Below, piece after piece: positions 46,776 to 58,125 of a stretch of DNA of 64,000 nucleotides; within the stretch, counting starts at the first letter, position 1; every line of letters starts with the position of its first letter. Location: positions 11,489,072 through 11,553,071 of the forward strand of contig JAJEKV010000040.1 of the NCBI GenBank assembly GCA_021234155.1, given 5' to 3'. This DNA is from Isoetes taiwanensis (taxonomy: Eukaryota > Streptophyta > Lycopodiopsida > Isoetales > Isoetaceae). The notes under the pieces are model-generated. The model was not told the DNA's origin and ran no database searches. It saw only the letters and a list, made by a program, of their open reading frames with translations. The position numbers were made by a program, and so were the translations under genes.

Positions 46776-47337
46776 TTAGTTTGGAAGTTGGAAACCCTCT
46801 TGTGCTGCAATCAAATCCTGTATGGTCAGGTTTTCCACCCTGCGTCTACCAAAGATATTCAGCATTGAATCAAGCTCCTCACATGGGAAATTGGTGAAGT
46901 CCAACAAAAGGAGCACATGTGCTTCCCTTTTTTGCTGCCATGTATGAAAAAGATTCAAGAAAAAGGGCCTCAGCCCGTTATTCCTCCAAACCTCTTTCCT
47001 CTTCAGTAGCTTTTTGATGGCCAGTGCGTGGATCATTTCTTGTTTCAGCTGTATAAAAATGTTCTCCAGTTCAGCATGAGTTAGCATGGCGTCCTCCTCA
47101 TCCGAATTTTCTGCCTGCCCCATTCCTCTGGTAGAACCTCCTACCCTATTGAGTCTCCTCATAGCATCTGTGCAAAACATCATCAGATAGTGTTAGTTTA
47201 AGTACAAAGAATTCAAAAGGTCCCTTAAAAGATCCAATACTGTCCCATTCTCTGTCATATTTTTTCCCCTTTAGTGTTTTGTGGGCAATAGCTGAGATTT
47301 GAATAAGGTCCAGAAGGGTTCCTTTCAACCAAGTCAT
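46776..47337 (-). CDS. Hypothetical helical protein fragment
   Basis: Two overlapping frames: 47337-47146 (TWLKGTLLDLIQISAIAHKT, then KYDREWDSIGSFKGPFEFF) and 47183-46776 (135 codons; AELENIFIQLKQEMIHALAI, LFHTWQQKREAHVLLLLDF, ending QEGFQLPN and a stop). A TTTTGCACAG acceptor-like site between them could join them as exons; otherwise a frameshift separates them. Composition looks protein-coding. I do not recognise the family. It may be a transposon or host gene remnant. Confidence 0.4.
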
Positions 47338-47404
47338 AGATGGTGCATGACTTTTTTTTTTGCATCTGTGTGACGACTATCTTTTGTACATATGAGTAAA
47401 ACAC

Positions 47405-48317
47405 TCGTATGGTACGAATACCCATATAGCTGTCACAATAATTGCTTTGCCATCATGGTTATTATGGCCCTTCTTACCAACTAGGAATAATAATTGCTTT
47501 GATATCATGATTATTATGGCTCTGCTTACCAAGTAGGAATATAAACGTGTCACAATGATTTTTTGCCATCATGATTTTATGGCCCTTCTTACTAACTAGG
47601 AATCAAAACGTGCCCATTGTAATGGGTAAACAAATCCTAGTTCTGGCTACAACATTAAACAGGTATTTCCAAAATAGATGGGCCTTTAAAAGGCTTTAGA
47701 CAAGTTTAATCCACTTCATGTTGATTTTTTACATTTTTGATCTATGCTTTTCATCATAGGCAATGAAAGAGTGCAAAAAATGATGCAACTCAAGTGTGAA
47801 GAGAGAGTGTTAAATAATGCCTTCATATTTTCTTCTTCACATCATAATTTTCAAGGGCTTGACAATTCATAAGTAGTACCTAAATATTGTAGAACTTAAA
47901 GCGACTTGTTCTTATAATTGCAATGGTACTTTTCTTTTGTTTGGTATGAATACCCGTATAGTCGTCATAATAATTGCTTTGCCATCATGGTAATTATGGC
48001 CCTTCTTACCAATTAGGAATAATAATTGCTTTGCCATCATGATTATTATGGCTCTTCTTACCAAGTAGGAATATATACAATGTCACAATGATTGTTTTGC
48101 CATCATGACTATTATGGCCCTTCTTACTAACTAGGAACATAAACGTGCCCGTTGTAATGGGTAAACAAATCCTAGTCCTGGCTACAACATTAAGCAGGTA
48201 TTTCCAAAATAGATGGGCCTTTTAAAAGGCTTTAGACAAATTTAATACGCTTAATGTTGATTTTTCTTTTTATCTTTGATCTATGCTTTTCATCATTGGC
48301 AATGAAAGAGTGCAAAA
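47405..48317. repeat. Tandem ~540-bp duplication with internal ~70-bp repeats; second copy split by a LINE
   Basis: Copy A (47405-47943) and copy B (47944-48317, resuming at 52858-53030) share long blocks. Each begins with three variants of a unit containing TTGCCATCATG and ATTATGGCCCTTCTTACCAA. The break in copy B falls after GTGCAAAA, exactly where the LINE begins. Confidence 0.75.
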
Positions 48318-48483
48318 GGAAGGAAGGAAGGAAGGAAGGAAGGAAGGTTCTTTTATCGTCCACGGAGACCAATCGGTCTATGGGACCCAATACAAAAAAA
48401 CGCAAATGAAGCGACTCATCGCCGGATTAAAACCCCCGCCCAAGGGTTTTCGAGAGGAAAAACCGTGGCGACAATCCGCCTCT

Positions 48484-50011
48484 TGACAAAACCTGTCCTA
48501 ACATATAAAATGCGTAAACACCCAAATATATACGGGCCATGCACCACACCCCGTAGTGCCCTAATCACCGGGCAGCCAGCGGGGGCAAAGGTGACCTCGC
48601 AGTCCCATTACCTCCGAATGTACGACCCGGGCACGCATCTTGGCGGTGTGTTCATCAGCAAATGCAAGGGCAAGTCCGCCGCATTACTAAGGGAGCGTGA
48701 TTCGCCCGGATCGGATCAACGGCGGGCAACTCTCGAAAGTGTGAGACTCATCCTCAATGGCACCCGTTTGTGACGACAGAGCACTGTCTGGCGGGCTCCC
48801 CAATCCACCGCCCGCCTCTGTCGCGAAGATGGTGGGCACCTCGCGGCGAATGGAGGCAATGAGTCACGCTTTTCGTGGGCGGTACCGGGAACGCAGGTAG
48901 AGTGTGGGCCCGGGCTAACACCGGGTTGATGTGCTCCTTGTAATGGGCCATTTTGACCTGCTCTAGAGCCTGGGGTCCCGTGAGCTTGCCAAGGAAACAA
49001 GCGTCTAGGTACTCCCCGCAGGTATCACGATCGGCAGCCCGCGCCCACTCGCGACGCATTGTTGCTCCCCGCACATTCCATGGCGAACCATCGATCTCTC
49101 TTACCCCTCCAACAGGCCCCTAACCCATGCAAGGACCCATGGCCACGGTGTAAGCCCAAAGCGGAGCCAGCATCACCCATAGTAACCACTTTTACGAAAA
49201 TAGGCGATGTGTCTATCAAGGGCTCGCCTGCTGAAGGCGGAAGAATCCGGTTTCGCAGCTGGAGAACCGATAGGGGACTGAAGGTTTCACCCCAAGTGCC
49301 GTGCCAAAAATGCCTTTCGCACTGCTCCAAGTCATTCCAGTCGCCAAAGAGCGGCCATCGCCCCAAACCCCGACCCGTCTGCATGGAAGGACGAGGCTCG
49401 ACCCGGTGGAACAGATGTGACCTGATGGCCCCAATCATAGAGCTCTGCACGGGTTTGTTGTTCTGCATGGCATAAAGCGCTCGGCTAGCTGTCACCCGCA
49501 AGCGGATAGATGCCTCAAGCCAGAGCGGAGGAGGGGAACTCCACCCCTAGGTACTTGTTTGTATGGGCGTGGACGTCCACGCCGCCGCCCCCGATATGTG
49601 AGTGCAGGAGGCATGGGGTGACGGAAGAGGATATGAGAACCACCCCGGTCTTGGCTGATTGACGCCGCATGTTCGTAGGCCCGACAAAATGTGTCTAGGG
49701 CGCCAGTGAGATCGCAGATAGCTTCGGGGGTGTGGGCCGCCAGCCAACATCGCCCCGCGATAGATGAGCCGGGCGGATGACCGGTGCAAAAGCCGTGATG
49801 CCACCCCCATGCTCGGGCAGAAGCCGTGGCTCTAACCGGACAATGTAGAGGCAAAAAGTGTTGGCGAGAGGGGGCAACCCCGCCGGACGGACCGATACTA
49901 TCTTGGTGAATGCTCGGCCGTTTACCGCATCCCGCCAAAACAACTCTCATACAACCCGTGATATGGCATTCTCGCGCAAGCGGGAGCCCCGCTTGACGCA
50001 GCTTCAGCCGT
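48484..50011 (-). pseudogene. LINE reverse transcriptase C-terminal half and ORF2 tail
   Basis: Minus frames contain HTPEAICDLTGALDTFCRAY, typical of the helix after the YADD box; the YADD box itself is unreadable (about 49770). Downstream pieces (49501-49025 and 49074-48754; CGEYLDACFLGKLTGPQALE) belong to the C-terminal region. Frameshifts throughout. Confidence 0.55.
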
Positions 50012-50345
50012 TGTTGCAAAAAATACGCCGTATTTTTTAAAAGGATCCATTCCGCATCCGTATTTTGTCGTACGCACGTATTTTAAAAAATACTTCTGAC
50101 GTTTTTTTTGTAAAATGCTACTTGTTTTTTATAGAACAGTGAACTTGCACTTACCAGGAATTGAACCTGGGCCTTCTAGATAGCAAACTAACATGCTAAC
50201 CAACTTTCCTACATCAATTTTATGTTTTATTTCATTGTTTTATTCTATTTAAACACTGTTTTTTGATTTTTAAAAAATACTCCAAACGTACGTAAGGTAC
50301 GTATGGCTGAAAAAAACGTATTTTTTAAAAAATACGCATAAAGAC
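50012..50345. mobile_element. Second copy of the CAGTGTTG-type element (reverse orientation)
   Basis: Reverse complement of much of 20719-21085, including the tRNA-like core (GAATTGAACC on this strand) and the CGTATTTTTTAAAAAATACG arms. The outer ends have diverged. It interrupts the LINE reverse transcriptase. Confidence 0.7.
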
Positions 50346-50840
50346 GCGTCTGGTGCGATGCACGCGACTGGGACAACATCGAAGTCTAGCCCACAGCTTT
50401 TCCCGGGGAACCGTATCAAAAGCCTTCGCGAAGTCCACAAAGCAGCAATACAAGTCCTGCCGATGATTCCGGCTGTCTTCAATCAGTGCCCGCAGTGTAA
50501 AGATATGGTCAATCGTTGAGTGGCGGGGTCTAAAGCCTGCCTGTGTGAGGGCTCGCAAGACATCCACGCCTCGCCTGGCCGGGTCAATCGCCGCCGAGAA
50601 TGCCGCCCAACGGTTTGGCAAATACCCGAATCGACCATGATCGCCCCAGAATTGGCCTGGACAAAGGTGGGTCGCCCGCCTTTGTGAATGAGGACAACCC
50701 CCGCTTGTGGTCCATTGTCTGGGAGACCTTCCCGCAATGCTCGCTTGAACGGTAGTAGTGAGGACCGGGCGACAAGCGGCTGCCCCCGCCCATTTGAGTA
50801 ACTCGGCACGCATACCATCGAGGTCACCGCCTTCCCATTA
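50346..50840 (-). pseudogene. LINE reverse transcriptase, N-terminal half
   Basis: QAGFRPRHSTIDHIFTLRAL and CCFVDFAKAFDTVPREKLW are RT motifs with the first catalytic aspartate (FVDF). The form DFAKAFDTVPREKLW differs from the usual plant L1 motif. The following part of the RT lies beyond a small insertion at 50012-50345. Confidence 0.75.
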
Positions 50841-51040
50841 GCGGCCGTTATGTGCCCTCCTCAACATCCTCGCCCACGAGAACCAATGGGGGGCCATCCT
50901 GTGGGGGTATGGGCATACGCGTCCCCTCGGCGGGTCATAGAGCGGGCCGCAGTACCGCTCCCACCGCCCCGTGTGATGTCCCCCAGAGGGTCGGGCCGGC
51001 CTTCAAGCACTCTGCGCCAAAAGGTTCGAGGATGAGCTTA

Positions 51041-51586
51041 GAGGTAATTTGAGATCTCATTTTGTCCCATTAAGGGATGCTTAAAAAGCCACATCAGCTT
51101 TTTAAACTGTCCAATAAGAGAAGAGCTCCAGTGTATTTTATTCCAGTATTATGTGGCAAAGAAGAATTAATGCAGTTCTAACTAACTTTTGCAGTGTCAT
51201 TTTTCTACTATAACTTTTGATCAAAAACTCCGATTCGAACACTATTTGTGGCAATGGATTCGTCTCCTCAAGATCTTTCTAATGACAACCCATTGTTATA
51301 TCTTTTGGGATGTAAATATATAAAAAAAGAGCAAAAAACCATATTTTTTAAGGTTAACACATATGGCTTGTATTGAAATACATCATAACCATATATCACT
51401 TGAAAGATCTTTTCATTCTGCATCTAATGCAACAAACGCCGCAGCATTTTCATGAGTAGATCAAAAGTTATAGGGAAAAAACGACAGCAATGAAGTTGTT
51501 AATGCTGCATTAATTGCAGTTTGATGTAGAGTACTCATTCTATTGGAGGATTCTTATGGGGACAAAAGGAGATCTCAAATTGCCTC
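51041..51586. mobile_element. 546-bp MITE with ~30-bp inverted repeats and TA duplication
   Basis: Left end GAGGTAATTTGAGATCTC and right end GAGATCTCAAATTGCCTC are inverted repeats, continuing through TTTTGTCCC / GGGGACAAAA. TA flanks both sides (51039-51040, 51587-51588). It is AT-rich and non-coding, and interrupts the GC-rich LINE. Confidence 0.8.
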
Positions 51587-51589
51587 TAA

Positions 51590-52835
51590 TGGTCCAGCAG
51601 GCCGAACATCTCCCCCTGATGCCTGGCAAGGTACCGCGCCTTTGTGTCCTTCAGATGGGTGCGGTACTGTGTGGTGGCCTGCAAGCGCGTACCTGGATCC
51701 AGAATGTGACGGAGCTGCCGCTTGCGTTCTTTACACTCCGCATCAAACCATCGGTTACGCGGGAATGTTGTTGACCCCGGCGGCGACGCGGAAGTCCGCT
51801 AAAGCACTCGTCCCGCCGCATCCCGTAATAGCGAAAGTCACCGGGTCATCGGCCGCTTCTAGTGTGGAGGTCCGCGAAGTGCGGGAGGGCGCCCATGAGC
51901 ATCTCGGCGTAGTCTCGCCCGCTCATAATCTAGTCTCAACCGAGGAGGCGAGGGGCCGGGCATAGTGGGGTTCCGGGCGGCTTGCCAAACCAGTCCAAAT
52001 AAAGTGGGAGGTGATCTCGAAGTCGACCTCCTCATCCCGACCGTCTGGCCCACCCGGAAACGACCGATGAGATGCATATCTTGGCAACTACTGAGCACAT
52101 AGTCCACCACACTAGACCCTCCCCACGATTGTCCCATGCCCGCATGTGCACTTGCGGAGAATCGGGCCACCGTGGAAAGGCCATTGCAAATTATCAAGTC
52201 AAAAATGCCACATAGCAGAGCAACCGCGTCGCTAAAAGCGAAGTGACTCCGGTTGCCATCCGACCCTCGTGGGCAAGGTTGCCTCTCGAGGGCGTGAGGC
52301 TGCAGGACATCGTCGGCCGAGGGGGTCAAGTCGCATGGGCCGCTTCTACCCCGTCCGTGCATTGAAATCTCCAAGAAGGACGACCCTACCCAACCGGGCC
52401 GGTGCCGGGCCAGATGTCATCATATAGATCGAGATAAGGGTCCATCCTATCCGCGACGGGGTGGCCGCGATAGAAGGTGCCTTTGTCTGCGTGAGGGAAA
52501 TAGCGGTGCCGAAAAAAGAGGGTTGCCACTGGTATTATGCACACGAACCCACAAGTACCGGTTGTGTCTGTCTGTCTTCTGGAGGGTAACCGAATGTGCC
52601 AAGGTTGTCCGGTAGTAGCAAGCCACTCCACCATGACCCCTCTGTCATGTACAGGTATTGAAGACCAAGAAATGTTGGTAACCCGGCAGATCAGGTAGCC
52701 TGTGCCCAGCATGCTCCCATGTCTCCATGAGAAAGATGAGATCCATATCGGCTGCCACGGAGTTCAGACTGTCCCCCTTCTGCCAAGGGAAGCCTCGACA
52801 ATTCCATGAGACCACCCGGAGACACAATTCCTATT
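51590..52835 (-). pseudogene. LINE endonuclease domain (APE-like), frame-broken
   Basis: Begins VVSWNCRGF (52827-52645 frame), the usual start of LINE AP-endonuclease domains, followed by MDLIFLMETWEHAG with the E of the active site. The later SVVDYVLSS (52140-52080 area) corresponds to the S(x)DYV/DHI region near the domain end. Pieces lie in different frames. Confidence 0.65.
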
Positions 52836-53232
52836 TGTCAGCAGGGATAAGGAAGGAAGGAAAAGATGATGCAACGCAAGTGTGAAGAGAAGGTGTTATA
52901 GTAATATCTTCATATTTTCTTCTTCACATTATAATTTTCAAGGGGTTGACAATTCATTAGTAACTAGATATTGTAGAATAAAGCGACTTGTTCTTACAAT
53001 TGCAATGGTACTTTTCTTTTGTTTATTTCATAGTTTGGCTCAATTTAATGGTTCAATTTCTTAGTATGTGGAACACTGGTTGAATGTACAATATTAATTA
53101 ATACAATGTTTATATATACAAGAAATTTATCACGGCGGACATTTCTCTTTCTAAATTGGTGATGGAGGCTTTTTATGTTGCATGAAAATTGAACAGTTAT
53201 ATGTAGAAAATGAATAGCGCGTTTAATATCAA

Positions 53233-53667
53233 TATATGTAGCACAATAAAAGGGGGTTCCAAGGGGATTTGATATGAACAATTCCTAAAACCATAGACCA
53301 TATATCCCTAAAATAATTGAATGGGTTGTTATAAAAAAAATATAGATTCAAGATAGAAAATAATCATATTGGCTCACTGGATATATGGATTAAGGTAGTC
53401 TTATTAGGACATTGAGTTATTTTGGTAGAGGTTCGCCCACATATTTCATATTCTAAAATCTTAGCAAAGTCATATAGAGTTTCGACATTCCCTCAAAACC
53501 TTAGGCGAACTCGTATTTCATATTTCAAAATCATAGGCGTCTCCAATCATAAATGACCATAAGCAAAACGAAAGGTGCCCATAAGCCCCAACATACGATC
53601 TAAGCCATAGGATAGAGGGATATGATGACTATGGTAGTCCAGGGTGCACCTCGTTTAGAATATGTTG
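53233..53667. repeat. Third copy of the ~430-bp SINE-like element
   Basis: Matches 33504-34369 along its length, including the tRNA-like A and B boxes and the terminal GGGTGCACCTCGTTTAGAATATG. It lacks about 15 bp near its start. Confidence 0.7.
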
Positions 53668-55300
53668 CATAAAATTTATTTACAATGAAATTTCATGTAA
53701 TTTCATCATGAAGGATAGACTCGCAACATCCAATTCAAACTCACTGCATGTAAATAGACCATGCACATCTCTTCTTCCAAGCAAATGTGCTTGGATAGAA
53801 GATCCATCTTAAAGTCTTTGATCTGCATTTGCCAAAATAACTGCAGTGCATCACCTAGTCGACCTCAATAACATGCCTTGACAGTGTAGAATTCCAAAAC
53901 ACTAGACCTCTTCAGGGCAACATACTAGATCTCTTCAGGGCATTTTCTTAAAGAGTAGATGGCTATATTGAGCATATCCAGTTATAAATTGTAATAAGGC
54001 ATATAAACCTAGCTAAGGTGTTTTTGAAAGAAATAAAATGTTGTGTCAAGTTGACCTTCCTAACCATAAGCTGATTTTATAGTTATCAAAGCAACAACAT
54101 CCGTTTCAGCCATCATAGCTTAAAAGCATCTTCAAGCTGCCCAGCCGCCCTTGCTGGACATTCTACGAGACTGTATCCATTTGTTTACAAAGTTGGAAGG
54201 CTTCATCAGTGCACTTCATATATTTCTTGTTTCTCCCAATTGGATTGAGTGAACTATGTTATGGAATGAATGTTTTTAACTTGAACAACATTTTTTAAAC
54301 TCTGCGTCATTAAAAAACATCGCTGATGCAGAGCTTCTGGCTCTGTCACAGGGCATAAAATAGTCCGCATGTAGAGCTTCGAAGGTGGCATTATTTTTTT
54401 AGCATTTTGATGCTTCTTGCTATTTTGCAACGATTCATTCTTATGCCTCTGGCTGATGCAGTTGGGTAAACCTTTGTTGCAGGTAGAACTTCTGTCTAAA
54501 TCTGTGTGTTTTTTTTTTTTAGCACGCCAGCCTAACCAAGCGTGTAACCCTCCTTGCAATTCTAGGCTATCCACGTAGCAATTACATGTCAGCAGAATCT
54601 GATGTGGCATACGCTAAGCCGTAAGATCTTCAGATTTGCAGATCGACGGCTATTAAAATTAGAAAAAGGCACCGTTTGCAATCTCTCTTCTCCTGCATTA
54701 CATTTTCTCTTGCTTCCGTAGGGTTTTCTTCTACCCTGGTTCCGAAGAAAGAAGCAGATAGAATCTGCATCTTCCCGTCCCCTTCTGTTTTCCTTGCTTT
54801 CAGTTTCCTTTCATTTCTCTTTCCGTTTCTGCTCTTTGCTTCTTCGATAATTTATTTGGAAAAGTCTTTGTATGGAGCGGATCAAAAAAATGGCGACCAG
54901 AGAAAAAGTGGATCAGAAAAGGGGTTAACCCTCCCCTGAAGAAAACTATGGCAAAGAACCCTCGATTGTTCTGCCGCTGTTACCTACCAATTTGTCGTTC
55001 TTGGCGTCTCCTTTTTTGTTTCAACATGCGGTAGCAAACCGACCACCATCTCTGGAGCTGGAGGTGCAACAACATTATTCCAGGTGGGTTTAGACTCCTT
55101 AGGATCATGTTTCAGGTTCAAGCATGTGGTCGGAGTTGTCCGTGAAACGAAATGAAGAAGATAATTTTGAAGGATTTGAAGCTATGGAAAAGTGCGCCAG
55201 ATCTATAGAAAGAAACAGTCGGAGCTTGAAGGCGATGTCTCTCCCTTTGTTGCGCTTTTGCATTCTTTATACAGGATCTACTCTGCGTTCGTTTTCCAAC
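53668..55300. other. Intergenic DNA, no gene supported
   Basis: The frame at 54676-54939 is rich in hydrophobic residues but has no homology I recognise and no splice context. A pyrimidine-rich stretch lies at 54680-54850. Confidence 0.3.
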
Positions 55301-55323
55301 CACATCCGACCCTGCAAATGGCT

Positions 55324-55770
55324 TTAGGATTATTTCTGCTTCGATTCTAATGCCATAGCCATAACCATCGGCATCCCCTGACTGAACAGCCCTTTTGATT
55401 GCAGAGCAAATGGCCCATTCTATTCTATGGAGAAACATGATTCAAGACAGGGTATGACAGACAGAGATATGGATATCCGGGAACAGTGCTTGAAACAGAG
55501 CTATGCCGGAGAAGATTTTGCATGTATGTAGGCGTATTCCTGTTATCGTCATTAGATTATTTCTGCTCCGATTCTATAGCCATAGCCATAACCACTGGTA
55601 TCCCTGATTGAACAACCCTTTGAAGGGGGTATTTTGCAGATTTTTTTCTACAGAGAAAATGGCCCATTCTATTCTATGGAAAAGAATGGTTCGAGACAGG
55701 GTACGACGGAACAGAGATATGGATATCCGAGATTTTGCATGTATGCAGGCATATTCTTGTGACCGTGACT
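55324..55770 (+). repeat. Tandem ~225-bp duplication upstream of the CobW relic
   Basis: Units at about 55324-55546 and 55550-55770 share ATGGCCCATTCTATTCTATGG, AGAGATATGGATATCC and a downstream GATTTTGCATGTATG, with small indels. Each ends in a segment corresponding to the start of the CobW domain (RRIPVIVI and RHILVTVT). Confidence 0.7.
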
Positions 55771-55975
55771 GTTTTCCTTGGCTCTGGAAAGACTACACTT
55801 CTGAATCATGTATTGAAAGCCCAACATGGCAAATGGATTGCTGTCATTGTAAATGAGTATAGTTGGCATTGAAGGATCCTTAGTTATTACACAAGATAAT
55901 GTATAAGATGCCTTCGTTGCATTGTCAGAGGTAGGTGACCTTGTGGGATCTGCTTGTGTATGAGTAATCGAAAGA
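55740..55975 (+). pseudogene. CobW/ZNG1-type GTP-binding metallochaperone fragment
   Basis: VTVTVFLGSGKTTLLNHVL is the Walker A region of CobW/COG0523 proteins, GTPases that deliver zinc or related metals. KAQHGKWIAVIVNEY, then after a stop and frame change VGIEGSLVITQDNV, follow the family order (HGKRIAVIENEFGEVGID...). Only the first ~80 residues are present, broken by at least three stops or shifts, with no cysteine metal motif. A relic, possibly from a retrocopy. Confidence 0.65.
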
Positions 55976-56261
55976 ACAAGATTTATTTTCTTAGGTCAAG
56001 AAGAGCCATGGCTAATGATAAGAAATATGCCATGCATATTCGGCACAGAGCTATCCGCCTCTAAGCTATCCTCTGAAAGGTATTCTCTTCATTTTCTCTT
56101 CATTTTCTTTGAGAAATTTTCCATCTGCTCTAGAAAGCTCTATTCAAAAGTTTCTACACCTTTCATCCGTATAAAGCAATAGACTAGAAAGATTACTACT
56201 GTAATCATTTATGTATCCAAAATTTGTTAACTTATGAGATGTCAAAATGGCCTGAAACAGG

Positions 56262-56690
56262 CCTGTTTGCTTGCCTTGTTAATATTCCGTGTTTCTACTG
56301 TTAATATTTTGTGTTTCTTCTTTGTGATCTGGCAGAAGATCCATCATAGTCGAAATCATCTGATCGTTTTCCATAGCTAATAGCACGGACAGTTTACCCT
56401 TTCATTGCCTGCTAGCTCTGGCTGGTGTCTTTAGATTTGATTCTTTTATGTTTAGTGACATATATTGTGCTCATTATTCTTTTGCTTGTTTAACCTGGCA
56501 TTTGCTGAAAAATTCTTGCTCTGCTCTGATACTGCATCCAAGATATCTGATTAGTTTATTTTCCCAGAGCTAGCATGCCTCTTTGCCTTGTTAACTATAT
56601 TGTTAATATTCTGTGTTTCTTCTTTGTGATCTGGCAGAAAAGCCATTATGGTCGAAATCATGTAATCATTTTCCGTAGCTAAGAGCATGT
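56262..56690. repeat. Direct repeat pair
   Basis: Blocks at about 56262-56392 and 56572-56690 share TTTCTTCTTTGTGATCTGGC and GTCGAAATCATNTGATC-like segments, about 310 bp apart. Confidence 0.6.
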
Positions 56691-57984
56691 ACAGCTCCCA
56701 CGCATTTTTTTTTTAGACCATTAGGATTAGAGGTGAGTTCAAAGCTTCCAAAATTGATCCTTCTAAATCCAAACTTTTGCCATCCAATTCGGTTTTGGAA
56801 AGGTAACTTGATTCATTTTCTTCTTTTTGTTTTATCTCTCCATACTTTTGTTGTACCCTATAATCCCAGCATTGAAATGCCACCTTCCTTTGAAATGCCA
56901 CCAAGACATTAGCAAGGCCAATGCTTCAGCAGGCTGGTATTCTATTGTTTCAGTTACATTGAATTGACCAGTAGCACTCCATTTTCAGCTTATTATAGTT
57001 GGCATGCATTCTTATATTATATTATATGTTTGCACTATTGCTTATTTATAATCCAAACAAATTGCGGTCCCATTCTTTTCAAAAAAGCCCTTGAGCAGGT
57101 TGACCATGACTTTCATGCTCTCTCTTTCTTATGTTCAATAAATGCCATTATGCATTCTGCAAAACTCTTTCCATTTAATAAAAATGATAAATGGTGCATT
57201 TGGCTAATATATCCATTAATAATTTTGTCAAAATTAAGAAAATTAGTCTGTACTATTACTTGGTGACTGATCTAGTGTCTCAACTTCTATCCTTCAAACT
57301 GTTAGGCTTAATGTTCCAGCAAGTCCTTTTCTTTCGTAGAAATGTTCCACCAAGCTGGATTTTTAGTTAATGTAGAAGTCAATTTTTCTTTGTTTTGATT
57401 TCTATTTAAGAGCCGATGTTTTAAATCTTTAGTGTTATCTCTTTTTTATTTAATGTGCAGCACAAGCTTTACACATGCCATTTTTTGTTGCTTATGCTGT
57501 GGGGTTGGCTATGGATTTTCACCATGGTGTAAGCTTTATTGTTGCCGGAAGCACTGTAAGCTTTGTTAGCCTTAAAGTTCCTTATCCATTGGCCCTTCGG
57601 GTGCAATGGCTGCGAAAAATTTATGTTGGATGTCATGAATATCTATGAATCTGAAGGTATATTAAATGCACCTATTTTGCCTTAAATCTTGTTTACTTGA
57701 ACTTTTCGACGCATTCGTCTTCCTTCAATTATTAAACAGCCCTTGCTAGATCTACAATCTTTCAAGACTGGCCTCTATTTGATTTCTTCACGCCACAATG
57801 ACTATGGATAGGCCACAATGACTATGGATACGCATTTTAAAAAGAATAAGATGAATCCCCTGGATGTTGAGCTCCATTAGTGCCCGTGGTAGTATAAAAT
57901 ATAACTGCAAAGTTAGGAACATTCAATCATATCAAACTTCTCTCTCTAGTTTATAGATGCTTACATTAGGCATTTATTGAGCAA

Positions 57985-58125
57985 GAAACATTGTGGTCAT
58001 GGATCTTCCACCACTTGGGTGCTCTCCTAAATTTCTTGCTTTGTTTTCGAGCAGTCTGAGCATGAAGATTATGACGCCATATATAGGTTGTCTGAACAGA
58101 TACAATGCAGTGTCCAATACAATGC
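57985..58125 (+). pseudogene. GDSL esterase/lipase fragment
   Basis: VVMDLPPLGCSPKFLALFSS corresponds to the conserved block III segment (PPxGCxP) of plant GDSL lipases; GCLNRYNAV corresponds to the following GCLxxYN. Two small tandem copies of ACAATGCAGTGTCC disrupt the end. No catalytic GDS or DxxH block lies nearby. Confidence 0.55.

Larger units (their letters stand above)
48318..52857 (-). mobile_element. Non-LTR retrotransposon (LINE), GC-rich, with (GGAA)n ends
   Basis: Aligning the two duplicated flanks shows this stretch as an insertion between GTGCAAAA and AAAAGATGATG. It is clearly GC-richer than its AT-rich surroundings. On the minus strand it reads endonuclease, then reverse transcriptase, then a C-terminal region, and ends in TTCC repeats. 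It contains two further insertions (50012-50345 and 51041-51586). The frames are broken many times, so it is inactive. The same family left a truncated copy at 36738-37135. Confidence 0.8.

Noticed and set aside
49059-49475. 138-residue plus-strand frame in the GC-rich region
   Set aside because: Antisense shadow of the LINE ORF2 tail; long frames are expected by chance in GC-rich DNA.
54676-54939. Membrane protein gene
   Set aside because: Pyrimidine-rich DNA yields hydrophobic codons by chance; no splice or promoter support.
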